DNA from: Actinacidiphila cocklensis
GTDB taxonomy: Bacteria > Actinomycetota > Actinomycetes > Streptomycetales > Streptomycetaceae
DNA length: 64,000 nt
Assembly: GCF_907177275.1 (NCBI RefSeq)
Contig: NZ_CAJSLV010000092.1
Coordinates: forward strand, 186,001 to 250,000
Direction: 5' to 3'
A program made the translations under genes and the position numbers. Under the pieces are notes generated by a model. The model had not been told where the DNA came from, did no database searches, and saw nothing but the letters and a program-made list of their open reading frames with translations. Positions 16,144-25,351 of this stretch are shown piece by piece (within the stretch, counting starts at the first letter, position 1; every line of letters begins with the position of its first letter).

Positions 16144-16674
16144 TTATTCGTGCGGGTTGGGTTCCGTGGCAATGACATGGTGGAGTTGCCATCTGGCCTC
16201 CTCCCAGCGCGCGGCGCGATCCGCCTTACGGCTTTCCGTGCCTTCGGTGGCACGTTTCGCGCTTCGGCTGCCCACAGCGGATTGAGCCGTCTGCGCGATG
16301 TACTGGCAGCTCAGCTTCGTCCGTGCGACCTTGTTCATCGCTCCGGCTTCGATGAGCATGTCCTGGCACGCCAACCGCACTGCGGAATTCAGGATATGGG
16401 TGACCTCCGGGTGCCCCGACGTCTTCCAACTGGTCGTGAAGAAGGCTGCGTGTGCCCGGAGAATCCGGTCGTTCGCTCGGCCGAGCGCGATTGCTTCGCG
16501 GGCAGCGGCGACATACTCCACGGTCGCCTCCCGCATACTCTCGGACAGGGGCTCAGTCTCAAGGTCGGTCGCGTGCTCGGCGAAGTCCAGCGCGAGTGTT
16601 GCCGCCCGCGCGCCGCTCACGTCATTGAGTAGCTCATTGAGCCGCACCGGCAGAACGATCATCACTTGTTCCAT
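16144..16674 (-). CDS. Putative immunity protein for RHS copy B
   Basis: 176 residues, mostly helical, starting MEQVMIVLPVRLNELLND with an Arg/Glu-rich C-terminus. No family recognised. It overlaps the 3' end of RHS-B by 13 nt, the position of immunity genes in such loci. The Met at residue 5 (16662) is an alternative start. Function is inferred from position only. Confidence 0.55.
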   Translation of the reverse strand: MEQVMIVLPVRLNELLNDVSGARAATLALDFAEHATDLETEPLSESMREATVEYVAAAREAIALGRANDRILRAHAAFFTTSWKTSGHPEVTHILNSAVRLACQDMLIEAGAMNKVARTKLSCQYIAQTAQSAVGSRSAKRATEGTESRKADRAARWEEARWQLHHVIATEPNPHE

Positions 16675-19600
16675 TCTCCTCGACCACGGCTCATCAGATC
16701 CAGCAGCTTGGCCGTGTCACCCGCACCGGTGATGACCTGGCTGGGATAGGTGATGCCGACATGCCCTGCGGCATTCATCGCGTTCTTGAGCTGCTGACCC
16801 GCATTGCCACCGCCCATTTTGTGGTCCACCACGTACGCGACCAGGTTCTTGGGGTCGGAGGGGTCCACCACCATGAAGTCACCTTGGAATTTCTCACCGT
16901 GCGTGCGGTACACCTGCAGATTCGGACGCTTCTCCAGGAGCTTCTTCACGAAGTCCATCTCGGGCGGGCTCAAATGGTAGGCGCCGGGCAGCTGCTGTCC
17001 GGCTTTGATCCGTATCGGATCATAGGGCGCCAGCCCCAGCGGGTCGGTCCAGGTGTGGGGGTTGTGGACGTAGGTGTGGGGGTTGGGGGCGGGATTGAGG
17101 CCGAGGGGGTCGGGAGTGATGTAGCGGCCGGTGGTGGGGTCGTAGTGGCGGAGGAGGTTGTAGTGGAAGCCGGTTTCCGGATCGTGGTACTGGCCGGGGA
17201 AACGCAGAGGGGTGTAGGCACTGGCGGTGGTGGGCCAGGAGGTGGTGCCCCACAGGGTGGCGCGGGCGCGCCAGACGGGGGCGCCGGAGGTGTCGACGAG
17301 TTCGGTGGGCGTGCCGACAAGGTCGGTGACGACGGCGAAGAAGCGCTGGTCGATCTCGCGCTGGCTCGTCGCATCCGTAATGCGTTCCGTCTGTGTCAGC
17401 GGGCGCAGGCCGTCGTGGTCCCACGTGAGGGTGACGGGGTGGGGCCCGCCGGCGGCCGTCGTGGTCTGTTCGACGAGAGTGGGGCCGTCCCACGTGAAGT
17501 CGGTGCGCTCGACGACGGTTTCGCCGTCGTCCGCCAGCCGGAGCTTGGCGGTGCGGCGGCCCAGGTGGTCGTAGACGTAGCGCCAGACCGTGCCGTCGGG
17601 GGTGGTGACCGAGGCGAGGTGGTCCTCGGCGTCCCAGGTGTAGTGCCAGGTGTCGGGCTTGTGGGACAGGCGGGTTTTCTGGCGCAGGGTGACGCGGCCG
17701 GCAGCGTCGTGTTCGTAGCGGATCGCACCGGCCCCGATGACGCGGGTGCCGGTGTAGGTGCGCACCCCTGTCGCTTCGGCATCGGGATGCTCGGCCGGCC
17801 ACGACGCGTTGCTCTGGTTGCCGGCCTCGTCGTAGCTGTAGGTCTCGCTCCAGCGTGCGGCACGGACGGCGGTGACGCGGCCTGCCAGGTCGAGGTCGAA
17901 GGAACGGGGTCCGGCCTCGGAGTCGTCGACACCGGTGAGGTACCCGTCTTGGCGGTAGGTATAGGTACGGCGCTGGACCGGTCCCGTGGGGGCGGCGGTC
18001 AGGAGCTGTTCGCGCAGGAGTCCGGTCGGGTCCCATGACTGGGACAGGGTCAAAGTGTCGTCGATGCGGCGGATTGTCTCGCGCCCCGCGGCATCGTGTG
18101 TGAAGTCCAGGGAGTGGCCGCCGGTGGTGAGCGTGGTGCGATTGCCGGCCGCGTCGTAGGCGTACGTGGTGACCGCACCGCTGGGGGTGGTCCGGCCCAC
18201 TGGGCGACCCGCCACGTCGTAGGTGTGGGTGAGAACGCGACCGGAGACCGTCTCGGCGGTCACCTGTCCCAGTCGGTCGCGCCGGTAGGCCACCGTGACG
18301 TCCGGGTTCGCCGCAGCCGTCAGGCGGCCTGCCAGGTCGTACGCGAAAGTGGTCACCCGGTCCCCGGCCTGCTTGCGCACCACTTGGCCCAGGGGATCGC
18401 GTTCGAAGGTGGTCGTCCGACCGAGGGAGTCGGTTCGCGAGACCGGTCGGCCGGCCGCGTCGTAGGCGTACGCCAGGGTGCGTCCGTCGAAGTCCGTCTC
18501 GGCGGCGAGCCGTCCTGCGGGGTCGTGGGTGTAGGTCCAGGACAGCCCCTGGGGGTTGGTGACCGCGGTGAGGCGTAGCTCCGTGTCGTAGGTGAAGGAG
18601 TGCACGCGCCCGTCGGGGTCGGTGCGGGTGGCGGCCAGGTCGAAGTGCGTGTACGTGTAGCTGGTCGTGTGGCCGGCTTGGTCGGTGTGGGCGGTGAGGT
18701 TGCCTTCGCCGTCCCATTGCCAGGTCTCGCGTGCGCCGTCCGCGCCTTCCCGCCAGGCCGGTTTGTTCTCCGGTGTCCACGCCATCCGAGTCGTGTGGCC
18801 GAGCGGGTCGGTGACGGTGGTGGTACGGCCGAAGGCGTCGCGTGTGAAGCGGGTGGTGTGGTCCAGCGGGTCGGTGACAGCCATGGGGAGTCCGGCGGGG
18901 TTCGCCTCGTAGCGGTGGGTGTGGCCGAGGGGGTCCGTCACGCCGTCGATCGCACCGTGGGCGGTGCGATGGTAGGTACTGGTCGCGCCCTTGGGGTCGG
19001 TGGTGGTGAGCAGGTTACCGACCGAGTCGTACCCGTGGGTCCAGGTGGCGCCGCTGGGATCGGTGACGCGGAGCGGGCGGCCGAAGGCGTTGTACGTCGC
19101 GGTGGCGCTGCTGCCGTCCGGGAGGGTGACCTCGGTGAGGTTGCCGGTGTCGTCGTAGGTGTAACCGGTGGTGTGGCCGAGGGGGTCGCTGACCCGCGTG
19201 ACGTTCAGGTGGGCAGGATCCCACTCCCGAGTGGTGGTGTGGCCGAGCGGGTCGGTCTCGGCGATCAGGCGGTAGGCGGCGTTGTGCTGGTAGATGGTCT
19301 TGGGGCCTAGTGAGTTGGTGTAGGTGGTGGTGCGGGTGGTGTCGTCGTACGCGAGGGTGCTGTTGAGGAAGCCGTCGCTTCCGTGGGTTGCGACGCAGCG
19401 GCCCTGACGGTCGTAGGCGTATGCGTAGGTGGTGTCGTTGCGGTCGGTCCAGGAGGTCATGCGGCCGGCGGCATCACAGGTGAACCGATGGGGCCGGCCG
19501 GAGGAGTTGGTGACCTCTGACAGGTTGCCGGCGGTGTCGTAGCTGTAGGTGCGTACGGTGGTGTCGGATCGACCGGGGGCTGTCGGGTCCTGTACGTGCA

Positions 19601-21384
19601 GGGCGGTGATGCGGTCGTTCTCGCTGTCCAGGGTGAGGTGGTAGCCGCCGCTGTGGCGGATCTCGATGGGTACGCCGGCTTCGTCGTAGGTGATTGCGTA
19701 GGCGTTGCCGTTGCGGTCGGTGACCTCGATCAGGGCCAGCACTGTGGGCGCGCCGGGAGTGGTCGGTGCGCCGGGAACGGCTGCGAAGTGGAGGGTGCGG
19801 CCCGTCTCGGTGTTGGTGATGCGGAGGGGGCTGCCCGGCCGGCCGTCCCGTTCCAGCGGCCAGCGAGGGCCGTGACTGGGCAGGGTCGGGACGTCGATCG
19901 TCGGCACGGGGTAGAGGAGGATCGCACCGTCGTCGGCGACGAAGACGACTCCCTGGTCGTCGAGTTCGAGGCGCTGGTCGAGGGTGGACGCCCAGGACGG
20001 CCCGAAGAAGCGGCCGATCCGGTACGACGACAGGTGGGTGCGTTCCAGGACCAGCGGGAGCGTGCCGGGCAGGGAGGATCATGTCGCCGGTGGCGACGTC
20101 GATCGGGTCCGAGACGCACTTCTTCGCGGCCTGTTCGATGGCGGCTTTGGCGGGGTCTTCTGCTGCGGCGCGGGCACCGCCTCTGGCGGCTTGTTCCGCG
20201 GCGTCTTTGGCTGCATTCTTGGCGGCGTTTTCGGCTGCGGTTTTGCCGGCGGCGCTGCCGCCGTCGGTGGCGATGGCCAGGAGGATGTTGCCGATGAGGC
20301 GTCCGCTTGCTTCTGAGCCGTCGGAGCCCCAGCCGGTGCCGAGGATGATGCCGGGGAGGCGCTCGGGGTGCTGGGTCATGTCGACCAGGCCGGCCGCGGT
20401 GGCGTTGAGGTGGGTCAGGTACTGGGCGGGGTGGGTGAGGTTGTAGGGGTCCATCGGGTCCAGGCCGCGGACGAACTTGTCCAGGTCGGTGACCGAACGG
20501 ACCAGGCCGCCTGCGAAGTGCTCTGCGGCGATGGGCGCGGCTTTGCCGACGTCACCGAAGTCGTTCTGCATCCGGTCGCTGAAGTCCGGTTTCTTCGGCG
20601 CCAGTTCGGTGGCTGTGCGGACCTTGGCCTCGGCGGTGGCTGCGGCGCTGTCGCGCTGCTTGCGGGCCGTGTCCAGGGTGTCCTTGGCGGCCTGCTTGTC
20701 CTTCGCGCCGGGGTCGGTGAAGTCCGCAGGCTTGACCGGCTTGGTGCCGGGATCCTTGCCGTCGTCGACCTTGTCGTTGTAGGCCTTGACGTCGTCGTGG
20801 TACTGGTCGACGGCCGTGTTGTAGGCGTCGGCGGCGGCCTTGCGGGCGGCGACGCCTTGCTTCCACAGCCGGACGGCTTCCTTCGCCTGACCTATGGCCC
20901 AGTCCACGGTCTCGGCGTACGTCTCCAGGGCGAGCCCGGCCTGGGCGCAGGCGGTGGCGGCGTGGGCCCACTTAGAGGGCTGCGCCTTGAACTTCGCGCG
21001 GAAGGCTTCCGCGCCCTCGCCGTCCCAGTCCCCGGGGTCGAGATGCGACAGGCCGGTGTGGCCGGTGTCGAAGGCCAGGGAGAGCTTGGCCAGGTGCAGG
21101 ACCGCCTCGCGGATCTTGGACGGGTCCCCGTGCAGCAACTCCTTCGGGTCGTTGGTCTGCCCGAGCTGCTGCTCGGCGACGTGGGCGCCTAAGTGGTCGG
21201 CGACCTGGTCGCCCTTGTCCTCCACCCAGTCCGCGGCGTCGTCGAGTCCGACGTGCTCAAGGCCGTCCCCGACGATGTGAGCGCCGTGGTCGATGACCGC
21301 CCCGGCCTTCTTCTTGACCTTGTCGACGCCGTGCTCGATGCCGTCGCCGACCTTGTTGACGGCACCCTTCCAGCTGAACCCCAC
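16662..21384 (-). pseudogene. RHS-repeat polymorphic toxin, frameshifted by a 17-nt deletion (copy B)
   Basis: The N-terminal frame runs from GTG 21384 (GFSWKGAVNKVGDG) through the WxG and Ala-rich regions to VATGDMIL. Compared with copy A, 17 nt are missing at about 20074, and the frame is lost. The remaining RHS shell and tip stay open in the -1 frame to 16662. The tip, starting APYDPIRIKAGQQLPGAYHL, contains FQGDFMVVDPSDP and VVDHKMGGG, suggestive of a PD-(D/E)xK nuclease core. The C-terminal part has a possible GTG start at 19907 and no other lesion seen. Confidence 0.88.
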
Positions 21385-21470
21385 CAGTCCCCACCCCCAC
21401 AGTAGTACGACTGTCGCACGAACCTAGCAACCATCCGTATCGACGTCATCACCACCCGGTACCGCGCCCG
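21385..21470 (-). promoter_or_regulatory. Conserved leader of RHS gene, copy B
   Basis: The same elements as copies A and C: TTGCTAGGTTCG, TCGTACTAC and a G-rich tract before the start. Conservation across three copies while their tips differ suggests shared regulation or recent conversion. Confidence 0.45.
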
Positions 21471-21670
21471 CGGCAAGCACGTCCTGGCCGCAGCCTCGCG
21501 CGCCGGGCTCCCGAATCAAGGCCTCAGTACATTGCGGCATGCGGCTGTCACCGGGCGTCGAAAAGCAAGGGCGTCAATTGACCGCCAGATATGGTGCGGA
21601 ACTGGTGCGGGTTCTTCAATCGATCCAGAAAACGAAGAAGCCCCAGGCGATTCGGCTGGGGCTTGAGGAA

Positions 21671-21714
21671 TGGAGCGGATGACGGGAATCGAACCCGCGC
21701 TCTGAGCTTGGGAA
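21671..21714 (-). repeat. tRNA-Gly(CCC) 3'-half duplicate: att core, copy 4
   Basis: A 44-nt exact match to the tRNA 3' half. On the left are paired TGGTGCGG repeats (about 21593-21613), preceded by GGCGTCAATTGACCGCC, and a hairpin at about 21635-21664. On the right, at about 21828, TGGCACGG and TGGTGCGA lie 11-12 bp apart. This is the copy nearest the intact tRNA, 1.1 kb away. Confidence 0.85.
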
Positions 21715-21912
21715 TCGCAGGTTTTTCGTCAGCGTACCTGCTGGTCGGCCAGTCCGTGCACTGCCCGGGCCTCGCTTCCGGGTGCCCGCGTCTGGCCTTG
21801 GCTGTCCGCGGCGTGCTGCTGGACCTGGCACGGAATTGGTGCGAGCAATGCTTATAGGGGCGTAGAGACCGTCTGGACCCTCCCGCACCGTCTGCTCACG
21901 CCGCTCCGACGT

Positions 21913-22055
21913 CTGCTCCCCGCGCCTGCGGGGATGGACCCACCAGCGCGCAGCAGGTGACGGTCAGCACCAGCTGCTCCCCGCGCCTGCGGGGATGGAC
22001 CCGACTGCTGACGGCCTGTGAGGAGGGGTAGAGGCTGCTCCCCGCGCCTGCGGGA
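21913..22055. CRISPR. Two-spacer type I-E CRISPR array, no cas genes nearby
   Basis: Two identical 29-bp repeats (21913-21941 and 21974-22002), with the GCGCCTGCGGGGATGGACCC end typical of streptomycete type I-E arrays, and a third truncated repeat from 22035 that diverges after 21 bp. Both spacers are exactly 32 bp (21942-21973 and 22003-22034), the I-E spacing. The degenerate repeat marks the trailer end. No cas gene is in the window, so interference would need cas genes elsewhere. Confidence 0.88.
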
Positions 22056-22132
22056 CTGTGGGGTTGAGGATGGTGTCCGAATGCCCCGTGCCGCCTACGG
22101 GGCGGCTCTCGCGGTCTGGTTGCATGGGTGCC

Positions 22133-22450
22133 ATGAACCCCTCACTGCCGCTGTATGTCGCCGAACTGCTGGCGAAGACCCCCAAAATCAAAGTGATTAA
22201 GGAACTGCGTTCGTTGACCGGCTTTTCGCTGGAGACGGCGGTGGGGTTCTGCAACGCCGTCGAGGGCCGGCGGTTCCTCCGGGAAGAGGTTCCGCCGGAG
22301 TTCGGAGGAGGCAGTCTCGTCTCCAGGATTCGCCTGCTGCAGACCGACGAGGATCCCTTTACTGCAGTCCGTCTCGTCCAGGAGGAGACGGGCATGACCA
22401 TGATCGAGGCCCGCAAGTTCCTTGCCGCGCTGGACGAGCGCACCGCCTGA
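22133..22450 (+). CDS. Ribosomal L7/L12 C-terminal-like small protein
   Basis: 105 residues from MNPSLPLYVAELLAKTPK. It has two copies of the L7/L12 C-domain signature: KVIKELRSLTGFSLETAV and, later, FTAVRLVQEETGMTMIEARK. L7/L12 C-domains bind translation factors, but stand-alone proteins of this type in actinomycetes have no established role. The Met at 22133 begins the conserved part; upstream codons overlap the CRISPR trailer. It lies between the last att core and the tRNA. Confidence 0.6.
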   Translation: MNPSLPLYVAELLAKTPKIKVIKELRSLTGFSLETAVGFCNAVEGRRFLREEVPPEFGGGSLVSRIRLLQTDEDPFTAVRLVQEETGMTMIEARKFLAALDERTA

Positions 22451-22779
22451 GCGCTGATGCCGCGGCGCCCCCTGGCCGTCGCCGACGCCAGGGATGCCAT
22501 CTGGCACGGCTACGGCACGCACTGCCAACCGCAACTCGGTCGGGCGGTCGGATCGCTTCACGGAGGAGTCCGGCACCGCGAGGGGTGGGCATAGTCGGAC
22601 CAATTGGGATGAAAACCGCGGCTCGTTGTGGCGCAGCTCACTGGAAATGCGTCTCATCATTCGAGAGCGCCTCGGTAAGTAGCGGTCAATTATGGGCACG
22701 TGGCGCTCCTGTGCCCGTTTTTCCCCGTCGTGTGGCACGGATATGGCACGCGCCCCACTAATTGGTCTAGGCAACAACT
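22451..22779. other. Intergenic beside tRNA-Gly, with arm-like repeats
   Basis: No gene supported. Pairs of TGGCACGG-type repeats occur at about 22500-22520 and 22732-22752 and resemble those next to the duplicated att cores. A CTCATCATTCGAG dyad near 22645 resembles one near 7412. Confidence 0.4.
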
Positions 22780-22807
22780 AAGCCCCAAGCCAATGACCTG
22801 GGGCTTT
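22780..22807 (-). terminator. Terminator of tRNA-Gly(CCC)
   Basis: AAGCCCCAAG and CTGGGGCTT pair into a hairpin just beyond the tRNA 3' end. Versions accompany every att core duplicate, so the duplicated unit includes the terminator. Confidence 0.6.
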
Positions 22808-22811
22808 GCAA

Positions 22812-22885
22812 TGGAGCGGATGACGGGAATCGAACCCGCGCTCTGAGCTTGGGAAGCTCATGTTCTACCATTAAACTACATCCGC
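22812..22885 (-). tRNA. tRNA-Gly, anticodon CCC
   Basis: Read on the minus strand: acceptor GCGGATG pairs with CATCCGC, D arm with TTTAATGGTAGAA, anticodon stem TGAGC/GCTCA around loop TTCCCAA (anticodon CCC), T arm GCGGG/CCCGT around TTCGATT, then discriminator T and an encoded CCA. All stems pair. Its 3' 44 nt are repeated four times to its left, so it is the integration target for the elements there. The gene remains whole because each insertion restores the 3' end. Confidence 0.97.
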
Positions 22886-23060
22886 GAAAAAGGCTCCCCG
22901 AGGGGTGCTTCGGGGACACTCTACCGCACGTGGGGGTGGGGTGGGGGGAAGGGTGGGGGAGGGGGGTAGGTTCGGGGGGCGGTGTGGCTGCGCGGGGGTG
23001 GAGCAGGGGATCCCCTAATGTGTGGGTTTGTCGGCCACGCGGAGTTGGGGAAGGGGCTTC

Positions 23061-23240
23061 ATGGAGCGCACTGTCGTTCGTTGTGCGGAGGGGCACGTTT
23101 TCACTACCGGGTCTTTTCCGCTGCAGCAGTTGGGGGCGCAGCGGTTGGGGCCGGGGCGGCTGCTCAGGTGTCCCAGGTGCGCGCGGCTGCGGCATGCCGT
23201 GCCCGTGTCCGCGGGGGACGGGGCCAGCGGGGAGAAGTAG
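23061..23240 (+). CDS. Small zinc-ribbon-like protein
   Basis: 59 residues, MERTVVRCAEGHVFTTGSFP followed by LLRCPRCARLRHAV. Cys-x-x-x-His and Cys-x-x-Cys could bind one zinc. GGGGAAGGGG precedes the ATG. Similar short proteins are common next to dcd in streptomycetes; role unknown. Confidence 0.65.
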   Translation: MERTVVRCAEGHVFTTGSFPLQQLGAQRLGPGRLLRCPRCARLRHAVPVSAGDGASGEK

Positions 23241-23260
23241 CGGCAGGTTAGGGTCGTTCC

Positions 23261-23836
23261 GTGCTTCTCTCAGACAAGGACATCCGGACCGAAATCGACA
23301 ACGGGCGCGTGCGCGTCGACCCGTTCGAGCCGTCGATGGTGCAGCCGTCGAGCATCGACGTGCGCCTCGACCGGTTCTTCCGGGTGTTCGAGAACCACCG
23401 GTATCCGCATATCGACCCGGCGGTCGAGCAGCCGGACCTGACACGGCTGGTGGAGCCGGAGGGGGACGACGCCTTCATCCTGCATCCCGGGGAGTTCGTG
23501 CTGGCCTCGACGTACGAGGTCATCACGCTGCCGGACGACGTGGCGTCGCGGCTGGAGGGGAAGTCCAGCCTGGGGCGGCTCGGGCTGCTGACGCATTCGA
23601 CGGCCGGGTTCATCGACCCGGGCTTCTCCGGGCACGTGACGCTGGAGCTGTCGAACGTGGCGACGCTGCCCATCAAGCTCTGGCCGGGGATGAAGATCGG
23701 GCAGCTGTGCCTGTTCCGGCTGACGACGCCGGCGGAGTTCCCGTACGGATCGCAGCGGTACGGCTCGCGCTACCAGGGGCAGCGCGGGCCGACGCCCTCC
23801 AGGTCGTACATGAACTTCCACCGCACCCAGGTGTGA
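23261..23836 (+). CDS. dcd: dCTP deaminase
   Basis: 191 residues, GTG start. Converts dCTP to dUTP (some actinobacterial forms make dUMP directly), supplying thymidylate synthesis. Family signatures are MLLSDKDIR at the start, QPSSIDVRLD, the catalytic region EGKSSLGRLGLLTHSTAGFI and GHVTLELSN with the essential Glu, and IGQLCLFRL. The ending YQGQRGPTPSR is typical. Length is normal. It is convergent with the next gene and shares a hairpin terminator. Confidence 0.97.
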   Translation: MLLSDKDIRTEIDNGRVRVDPFEPSMVQPSSIDVRLDRFFRVFENHRYPHIDPAVEQPDLTRLVEPEGDDAFILHPGEFVLASTYEVITLPDDVASRLEGKSSLGRLGLLTHSTAGFIDPGFSGHVTLELSNVATLPIKLWPGMKIGQLCLFRLTTPAEFPYGSQRYGSRYQGQRGPTPSRSYMNFHRTQV

Positions 23837-23855
23837 ACCGCCAGGTGTGGACCGA

Positions 23856-23891
23856 GGCCCTCAAGGGTGCAGACGCGCACCCTTGAGGGCC
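23856..23891. terminator. Bidirectional hairpin terminator
   Basis: GGCCCTCAAGGGTGC and its exact complement form a 15-bp stem with a 6-nt loop between the convergent dcd and DUF2000 genes. It overlaps the last codons of the DUF2000 gene. Confidence 0.8.
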
Positions 23892-24277
23892 TTGTCGACG
23901 GCGTTGCGCGGGCCGTGGACGGCCAGGCCCACCAGGTCGAGGCCGGCGGTCGGGACGGCGCGGACGGCGGCGCGGTTGTCGACGTCGTTGCCGGTGGCGA
24001 AGAGGTCCGCGGTGAAGACCGCGCTGGGCAGGCCGCGGGACAGCGCCCGGGTGTGGGCGGCCGTCAGGACGTCCTTGGCGCCCTGGAAGACCAGCACCGG
24101 CTGGCGGAACATCGGCAGGTACGCGGTGCCGTCGGCGTCCTCGTAGGGCTCGCCGATGACTTCGGGCAGGTGCGTGCCGAGGCCGCTCACCAGGAACGCC
24201 GTCACGTTCAGCCGCTGCCACGGCTCCAGGTCCTCGCGCAGCAGCACGGCGATCTTCGTATCGAAAGCTGTGGTCAT
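23861..24277 (-). CDS. DUF2000 family protein
   Basis: 138 residues. It starts MTTAFDTKIAVLLREDLEPW, with LNVTAFLVSG and FQGAKDVL, features of the DUF2000 family. The fold is related to peptidyl-tRNA hydrolase II, but its biochemical role is not established. The last codons form half of the terminator stem. No operon partner. Confidence 0.85.
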   Translation of the reverse strand: MTTAFDTKIAVLLREDLEPWQRLNVTAFLVSGLGTHLPEVIGEPYEDADGTAYLPMFRQPVLVFQGAKDVLTAAHTRALSRGLPSAVFTADLFATGNDVDNRAAVRAVPTAGLDLVGLAVHGPRNAVDKALKGARLHP

Positions 24278-24377
24278 GGACCCAGCCTGCGCGGGGCGCC
24301 GGCCGCACGTCTTGTACGTTCCTAGCGCGTCGGGGCCGGAGCCAGGGCCGGCGCCAGGACCGAGCCAGGACCAGGGC

Positions 24378-25247
24378 TCAGATCAGCGGCAGCTTGAACA
24401 GCATGAGCAGCGCCACCAGTTGGATCGAGGACGCGCCCAGTGCCTTGTGCCACGGCAGGTCGTGGGACTTGCCGACCATCGACGTCATCAGCGCCGCGCA
24501 GGCCAGCCAGGTCAGCCAGCCGAGCAGCTGGACGAAGCCGTTGCCGCCGCCGAGGAAGAGGGCGAAGAAGAGCCGGGGGGCGTCGGTGAGGGACGTGACC
24601 AGCAGGGCCAGGCCGACGGTCGGCGCCCAGGCTCCGTCGCCGCCGAGCTGGCGGGCCAGCGTGGTGGTGACCGCGCCCAGCATCAGGCCGCACAGGGTGA
24701 CGGCGATGGCCGTGGTGACCACCCAGGGGACGCTGGCCGACAGGGTCGCGTCGAGGACGTCCTTGCGGGCCGCGTCGAAGCCGAAGACGGCGAGCAGGCC
24801 GTAGAGGAAGGTCACGGTGAGGGCGGGTCCCCACATCGTGTGGTCGCGCATCTGCCAGAAGGTGCGTCCGGGGCGCAGCAGGATGCCGCTGAGCAGCTGC
24901 TTCCAGTGCAGCCGCGGTCCGGCCGGCGGGGCGGCGCTCTGCCCCGCGCGGTACGTCGCCACGTTGTCGTCGGCGTACGCGTACGGGTCGGCGAGCTGGG
25001 CCGGCTCGCCCATGGTGAACGCCCGGGTGTGCCCGGGGGCGTCGTCGTACGCCGGCGGCTGGCCGTAGGGCTGCTGCCGGCCGTGGGAAGGGTCGTACGA
25101 GGGGTCGTACGGGCCGCCGTACGGCCCAGGACCGCCGGAGCCGGGGCCCGAGCCGCCCGAGCCCGAGGGCGCGTACCGGCCCTGCCCCGGGGGGTAGCCG
25201 CCCGGTGCGTTCGGGTCCTGTCCTCGTCGGTTCTCGAATCCAGCCAC
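24378..25247 (-). CDS. Yip1-family integral membrane protein
   Basis: 289 residues, GTG start at 25247 (VAGFENRRGQD). About 1-100 is a Pro/Gly/Tyr-rich, probably disordered cytoplasmic region. About 115-289 has a conserved LLRPGRTFWQMRDH element and about five membrane helices (for example TVTFLYGLLAVFGF, VVTTAIAVTLCGLMLG, LIQLVALLMLF). That layout is the Yip1 domain of actinobacteria; function unknown. Confidence 0.8.
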   Translation of the reverse strand: MAGFENRRGQDPNAPGGYPPGQGRYAPSGSGGSGPGSGGPGPYGGPYDPSYDPSHGRQQPYGQPPAYDDAPGHTRAFTMGEPAQLADPYAYADDNVATYRAGQSAAPPAGPRLHWKQLLSGILLRPGRTFWQMRDHTMWGPALTVTFLYGLLAVFGFDAARKDVLDATLSASVPWVVTTAIAVTLCGLMLGAVTTTLARQLGGDGAWAPTVGLALLVTSLTDAPRLFFALFLGGGNGFVQLLGWLTWLACAALMTSMVGKSHDLPWHKALGASSIQLVALLMLFKLPLI

Positions 25248-25351
25248 GCCTTCGAACGTACCCGCTACCCGGCGCCCCGGTGCCCGACGGCCGGTGCGGG
25301 GCGCCGCTTTGCTGCCAACCTGTGACACGCGGCGCGGCACCCCGCAGAGGT

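Noticed and set aside
24156..25325. 389-codon plus-strand frame over the Yip1-like gene
   Set aside because: Gln/Gly/Arg-rich shadow with no domains; the minus strand has membrane helices in order.
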